Shown here: positions 21,901 through 24,099 of the stretch, one piece after another
Layout: each line of letters starts with the position of its first letter
Numbering within the stretch: position 1 is the stretch's first letter
NCBI GenBank assembly: GCA_045126815.1
Contig: JBGVPD010000006.1
Span: 1-24,099, forward strand
Reading direction: 5' to 3'
DNA length: 24,099 bases
From: RGIG1995 sp045126815
GTDB taxonomy: Bacteria; Bacillota; Clostridia; Oscillospirales; CAG-272
Translations under genes and position numbers: made by a program
Notes under the pieces: model-generated
What the model was told of the DNA's origin: nothing
What the model saw: only the letters and a program-made list of their open reading frames with translations
Databases searched by the model: none

Positions 21901-23967
21901 ATGAATATAGAAATTGCAAAGAATGCGGGTTTTTGTTTTGGCGTGGACAGAGCGGTAAACTCGGTCTACGAATTGATAAAAAATAATCCGTCTCAAAGAA
22001 TATATACTTTAGGAAACTTGATACACAATCCTACGATATCCGAAGACCTTGAAAAAAATGGTGTTATGGTTATCGGAGAGGGCGACATAGACAGAGTTTT
22101 TTCCGAGTGTTGTGCTGACAGTCCTTGTACTGTTGTTGTTCGGGCGCACGGGGTTACGAAACAGGTTTATGAAAAACTTGATGAGTGTTCAAAGACTAAA
22201 GAAGAATTTAAAGTACTTGACTGTGCTTGTCCTTACGTTAAGAAGATACATAAGATAGTTACAGACAATACTACCGAAGATACAAAGCTTTACGTGTACG
22301 GAGATCCAAATCATCCCGAGGTTATAGGAATAGTAAGTTTTGCCAAGGGTGAATTTGAGGTATTCAAGAGTGCTGACGAGCTTGAAAAAAGCTTGGAAGT
22401 TAATAAAAATGCACAAAAAAATGTGGTCGTGGTGTCTCAGACAACACAAAATTTAACAGAATGGAAAAAAACACAAAAAATTATCAAAAAAGTATATACA
22501 AATTCATTTATTTTTGATACAATATGTAGTGTTACCGAAAATCGGCAGATTGAGACTGAAGAATTAGCGCAAAAAGTCGATTTTATGGTTATAATAGGGG
22601 GCAGAAACAGCTCCAACACGAACAAGTTATATGATACGGCAAAAAGGTATCAACCAAATACGGTTTTGGTTGAGAACGCTTCGGAATTGCCGGACAGCTT
22701 GTTGAAAAATATAAAAAGGATTGGTATTTCTGCGGGTGCATCAACACCGGGCAGTATCATAGAGGAGGTAAAAAACAAAATTATGGAAAACACACAGAAC
22801 ATCAAAAAGGATTTGACTCAGGAATCCTTTGAATTGAACGATGAAAACAGCTTTGCTGCTATGCTTGAGGAATCTTTTAAGACTTTAAATACAGGTGAAA
22901 TCGTAAAGGGTATCGTTTTGGCGGTAAATTCCAACGAGGTTCAGGTTGACCTTGGCGCTAAGGTTACCGGTATCGTTCCTTACAGCGAAGTATCCGAAAA
23001 TCCCGCTGTTAAACTCGAAGAAGAGTTTAAGGTAGGCGACGAGATCAAAGTAATGGTTACAAGAGTAAGTGATATAGACGGTGTTGCATCTCTTTCAAAG
23101 AAGAGAGTTGACGCTATTGCAAACTGGAAGAAGACAGTTGAAGCGTTTAACGAAGGAAAGATCCTTGCAGGTAAAGTAACTGAAGTTGTAAGAGGCGGAG
23201 TTCTCGTATTGGCTGAAGGACAGAAATTCTTTGTTCCCGCATCACATTCCGGACTTGCAAAAGACGCTGACCTTTCAGTACTTAAAGGAACAGAGCAGAA
23301 AGTTAAGATCATTGACATCAACGAACAGAGAAAGAGAGCTGTTGCTTCTATCCGCGTTGTTGCAAGAGAAGAAAAGAAGGCTCAGGAAGAGGCATTCTGG
23401 TCAACTATCGAAAAGGATAAGAAATACGAGGGTGTTGTTAAGTCAATAACAAACTACGGCGTATTCGTTGATCTCGGCGGTGTTGATGGTATGATCCACA
23501 GCACAGAACTTTCATGGACACACTTCAAACATCCTTCCGAAGTTGTATCTATTGGTGAAAAGCTTAACGTATTTGTAAAAGACTTTGATGCAGAAGCAAA
23601 GAGAATTTCTCTTGGATACAAGACAGAAGAAAACAATCCTTGGAACGCATTCGTTGAAAAATACGCAGTAGGCGACGTTGCAACCGTTAAGATTGCAAAC
23701 ATGATGCCTTTCGGCGCATTTGCAGAGATAATTCCCGGAGTTGACGGACTTATCCACATTTCTCAGATTGCAGACAAGAAAATCAACAAACCTGCAGATG
23801 TTCTTGAAAATGGACAGGAAGTAGAAGCTAAGATTACTGATATTGATATGGAAAATCACAAGATTAACCTTTCTATCAGAGCTCTTATCGAAGAGGCAAA
23901 GGCTGCAGAAGAAGCTATGCCTGAAGACTACATACCCGACGAACAGAAGGAAGCAGACGCAGAATAA
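21901..23967 (+). CDS. ispH: HMBPP reductase (IspH) fused to ribosomal protein S1-type domains
   Basis: This 688-residue fusion joins two proteins. Residues 1 to about 290 are IspH, the last enzyme of the MEP isoprenoid pathway, reducing HMBPP to IPP and DMAPP. The 4Fe-4S cysteines are C12 (AGFCFGV), C110 (CACPYV) and C209 (FDTICSVT), the active-site histidines are H42, H83 and H138, and the acid is E140 (NHPEV). RNSSNTNKL and SAGASTPGSII are also intact. Residues about 320-665 hold four S1 RNA-binding repeats (GEIVKGIVLAV..., GKILAGKVTEV..., KYEGVVKSITNYGVFVDLGG..., GDVATVKIANMMPFGAFAEI...). The fusion is known in many Clostridia. Codon use changes sharply near the junction. The start has a weak ribosome-binding site, 15 nt after plsC, and a terminator follows. 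Confidence 0.96.
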   Translation: MNIEIAKNAGFCFGVDRAVNSVYELIKNNPSQRIYTLGNLIHNPTISEDLEKNGVMVIGEGDIDRVFSECCADSPCTVVVRAHGVTKQVYEKLDECSKTKEEFKVLDCACPYVKKIHKIVTDNTTEDTKLYVYGDPNHPEVIGIVSFAKGEFEVFKSADELEKSLEVNKNAQKNVVVVSQTTQNLTEWKKTQKIIKKVYTNSFIFDTICSVTENRQIETEELAQKVDFMVIIGGRNSSNTNKLYDTAKRYQPNTVLVENASELPDSLLKNIKRIGISAGASTPGSIIEEVKNKIMENTQNIKKDLTQESFELNDENSFAAMLEESFKTLNTGEIVKGIVLAVNSNEVQVDLGAKVTGIVPYSEVSENPAVKLEEEFKVGDEIKVMVTRVSDIDGVASLSKKRVDAIANWKKTVEAFNEGKILAGKVTEVVRGGVLVLAEGQKFFVPASHSGLAKDADLSVLKGTEQKVKIIDINEQRKRAVASIRVVAREEKKAQEEAFWSTIEKDKKYEGVVKSITNYGVFVDLGGVDGMIHSTELSWTHFKHPSEVVSIGEKLNVFVKDFDAEAKRISLGYKTEENNPWNAFVEKYAVGDVATVKIANMMPFGAFAEIIPGVDGLIHISQIADKKINKPADVLENGQEVEAKITDIDMENHKINLSIRALIEEAKAAEEAMPEDYIPDEQKEADAE
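22764..22785 (+). promoter_or_regulatory. Possible internal ribosome-binding site for an S1-only product
   Basis: GGAGG at 22764-22768 precedes an in-frame ATG (22783, residue 295 of the fusion) right at the linker before the S1 repeats. The spacing is 14 nt, longer than optimal. Initiation there would give a 394-residue free S1 protein. It also encodes IEEVKNKIMEN of the fusion, so it could be chance. Confidence 0.35.
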
Positions 23968-24019
23968 TTCTCGTTTAATATGTAAATAGGCTGAACCCTT
24001 GAAAAAGTGGCGGCAGTAG

Positions 24020-24049
24020 AAAGAGGGGGGATAACCCCCTCTTTTTTTT
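24020..24049 (+). terminator. Terminator of the purD-rpsA operon
   Basis: The stem AAAGAGGGGG (24020-24029) pairs with CCCCCTCTTT (24035-24044) over a 5-nt loop. T continues to 24049. It is GC-rich and strong. The 50 nt between the stop codon and the hairpin hold nothing recognisable. Confidence 0.92.
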
Positions 24050-24075
24050 AAAAATTTTAAGAAAGACGGTTAGTG

Positions 24076-24099
24076 ATGAATCCAAAGCTAAAAGAAAAA
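24076..24099 (+). CDS. Start of a further gene, cut by the window edge
   Basis: An ATG at 24076 opens a frame reading MNPKLKEK to the last base. It follows a terminator on the same strand, with only a weak purine-rich stretch (AAAGACGG) upstream. Eight residues are too few to identify a family. A Lys-rich start of this kind is seen, for example, in DUF1538 membrane proteins, but that is only a guess. Confidence 0.4.

Noticed and set aside
1..24099. Prophage, defence island or integrative element
   Set aside because: No integrase, transposase, restriction, toxin-antitoxin or phage gene is visible; apart from the hairpin array the genes are chromosomal housekeeping or common accessory functions.

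Overview
The window is AT-rich chromosomal DNA from a low-GC Gram-positive anaerobe of the class Clostridia, most likely an uncultured gut member. The main evidence is an IspH–ribosomal protein S1 fusion, HPr kinase/phosphorylase, a DUF951 protein, a DEDD exonuclease with a zinc ribbon, a BspA-type surface protein with cell-wall-binding repeats, and AGA/ATA-rich codon use. I see no prophage, CRISPR array, transposase or recognisable defence locus. Most of the window is core or near-core genome, and the interest lies mainly in small-scale architecture.

Layout. (a) 1-200 holds an array of small hairpins joined by a conserved 12-nt linker. It ends in a perfect 19-bp terminator that abuts the 3' CCA of a minus-strand tRNA-Arg(ACG). 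(b) 442-2848 is a plus-strand unit: a MATE transporter, then a protein with a spermidine-synthase-like SAM-binding domain. (c) 2856-6427 runs on the minus strand: DUF951, a large YfhO-type membrane protein overlapping it by 4 nt, then a small PF06541-type membrane protein that begins in or just after YfhO's terminator. (d) cinA (plus) and hprK (minus) converge on a shared terminator. (e) 8862-10273 is a citrate synthase family gene on the minus strand. (f) 10435-13486 is a minus-strand signalling unit: an OmpR-type response regulator, a HAMP histidine kinase, and a membrane-anchored PDZ-only protein, ended by tandem terminators. (g) ychF, a DEDDh exonuclease and the surface protein follow on the plus strand, with terminators between them. 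(h) 17996-24049 is a tight operon, purD - FAD oxidoreductase - cmk - plsC - ispH/rpsA. It links purine, pyrimidine, phospholipid, isoprenoid and translation functions and ends in a strong terminator. The first codons of another gene appear at the right edge.

Regulatory sites are unusually readable. Seven of the promoters have a TTGACA/TATAAT-like pair with exactly 17-bp spacing, and most units end in clear intrinsic terminators. Several predicted starts were moved downstream where a Shine-Dalgarno site or promoter rules out the longest reading frame. No wholly new system is convincingly present. The best leads are the nested hairpin array, the kinase/regulator/PDZ-only cassette, the terminator between the regulator and kinase genes, and the sharp codon-use boundary inside the IspH-S1 fusion.
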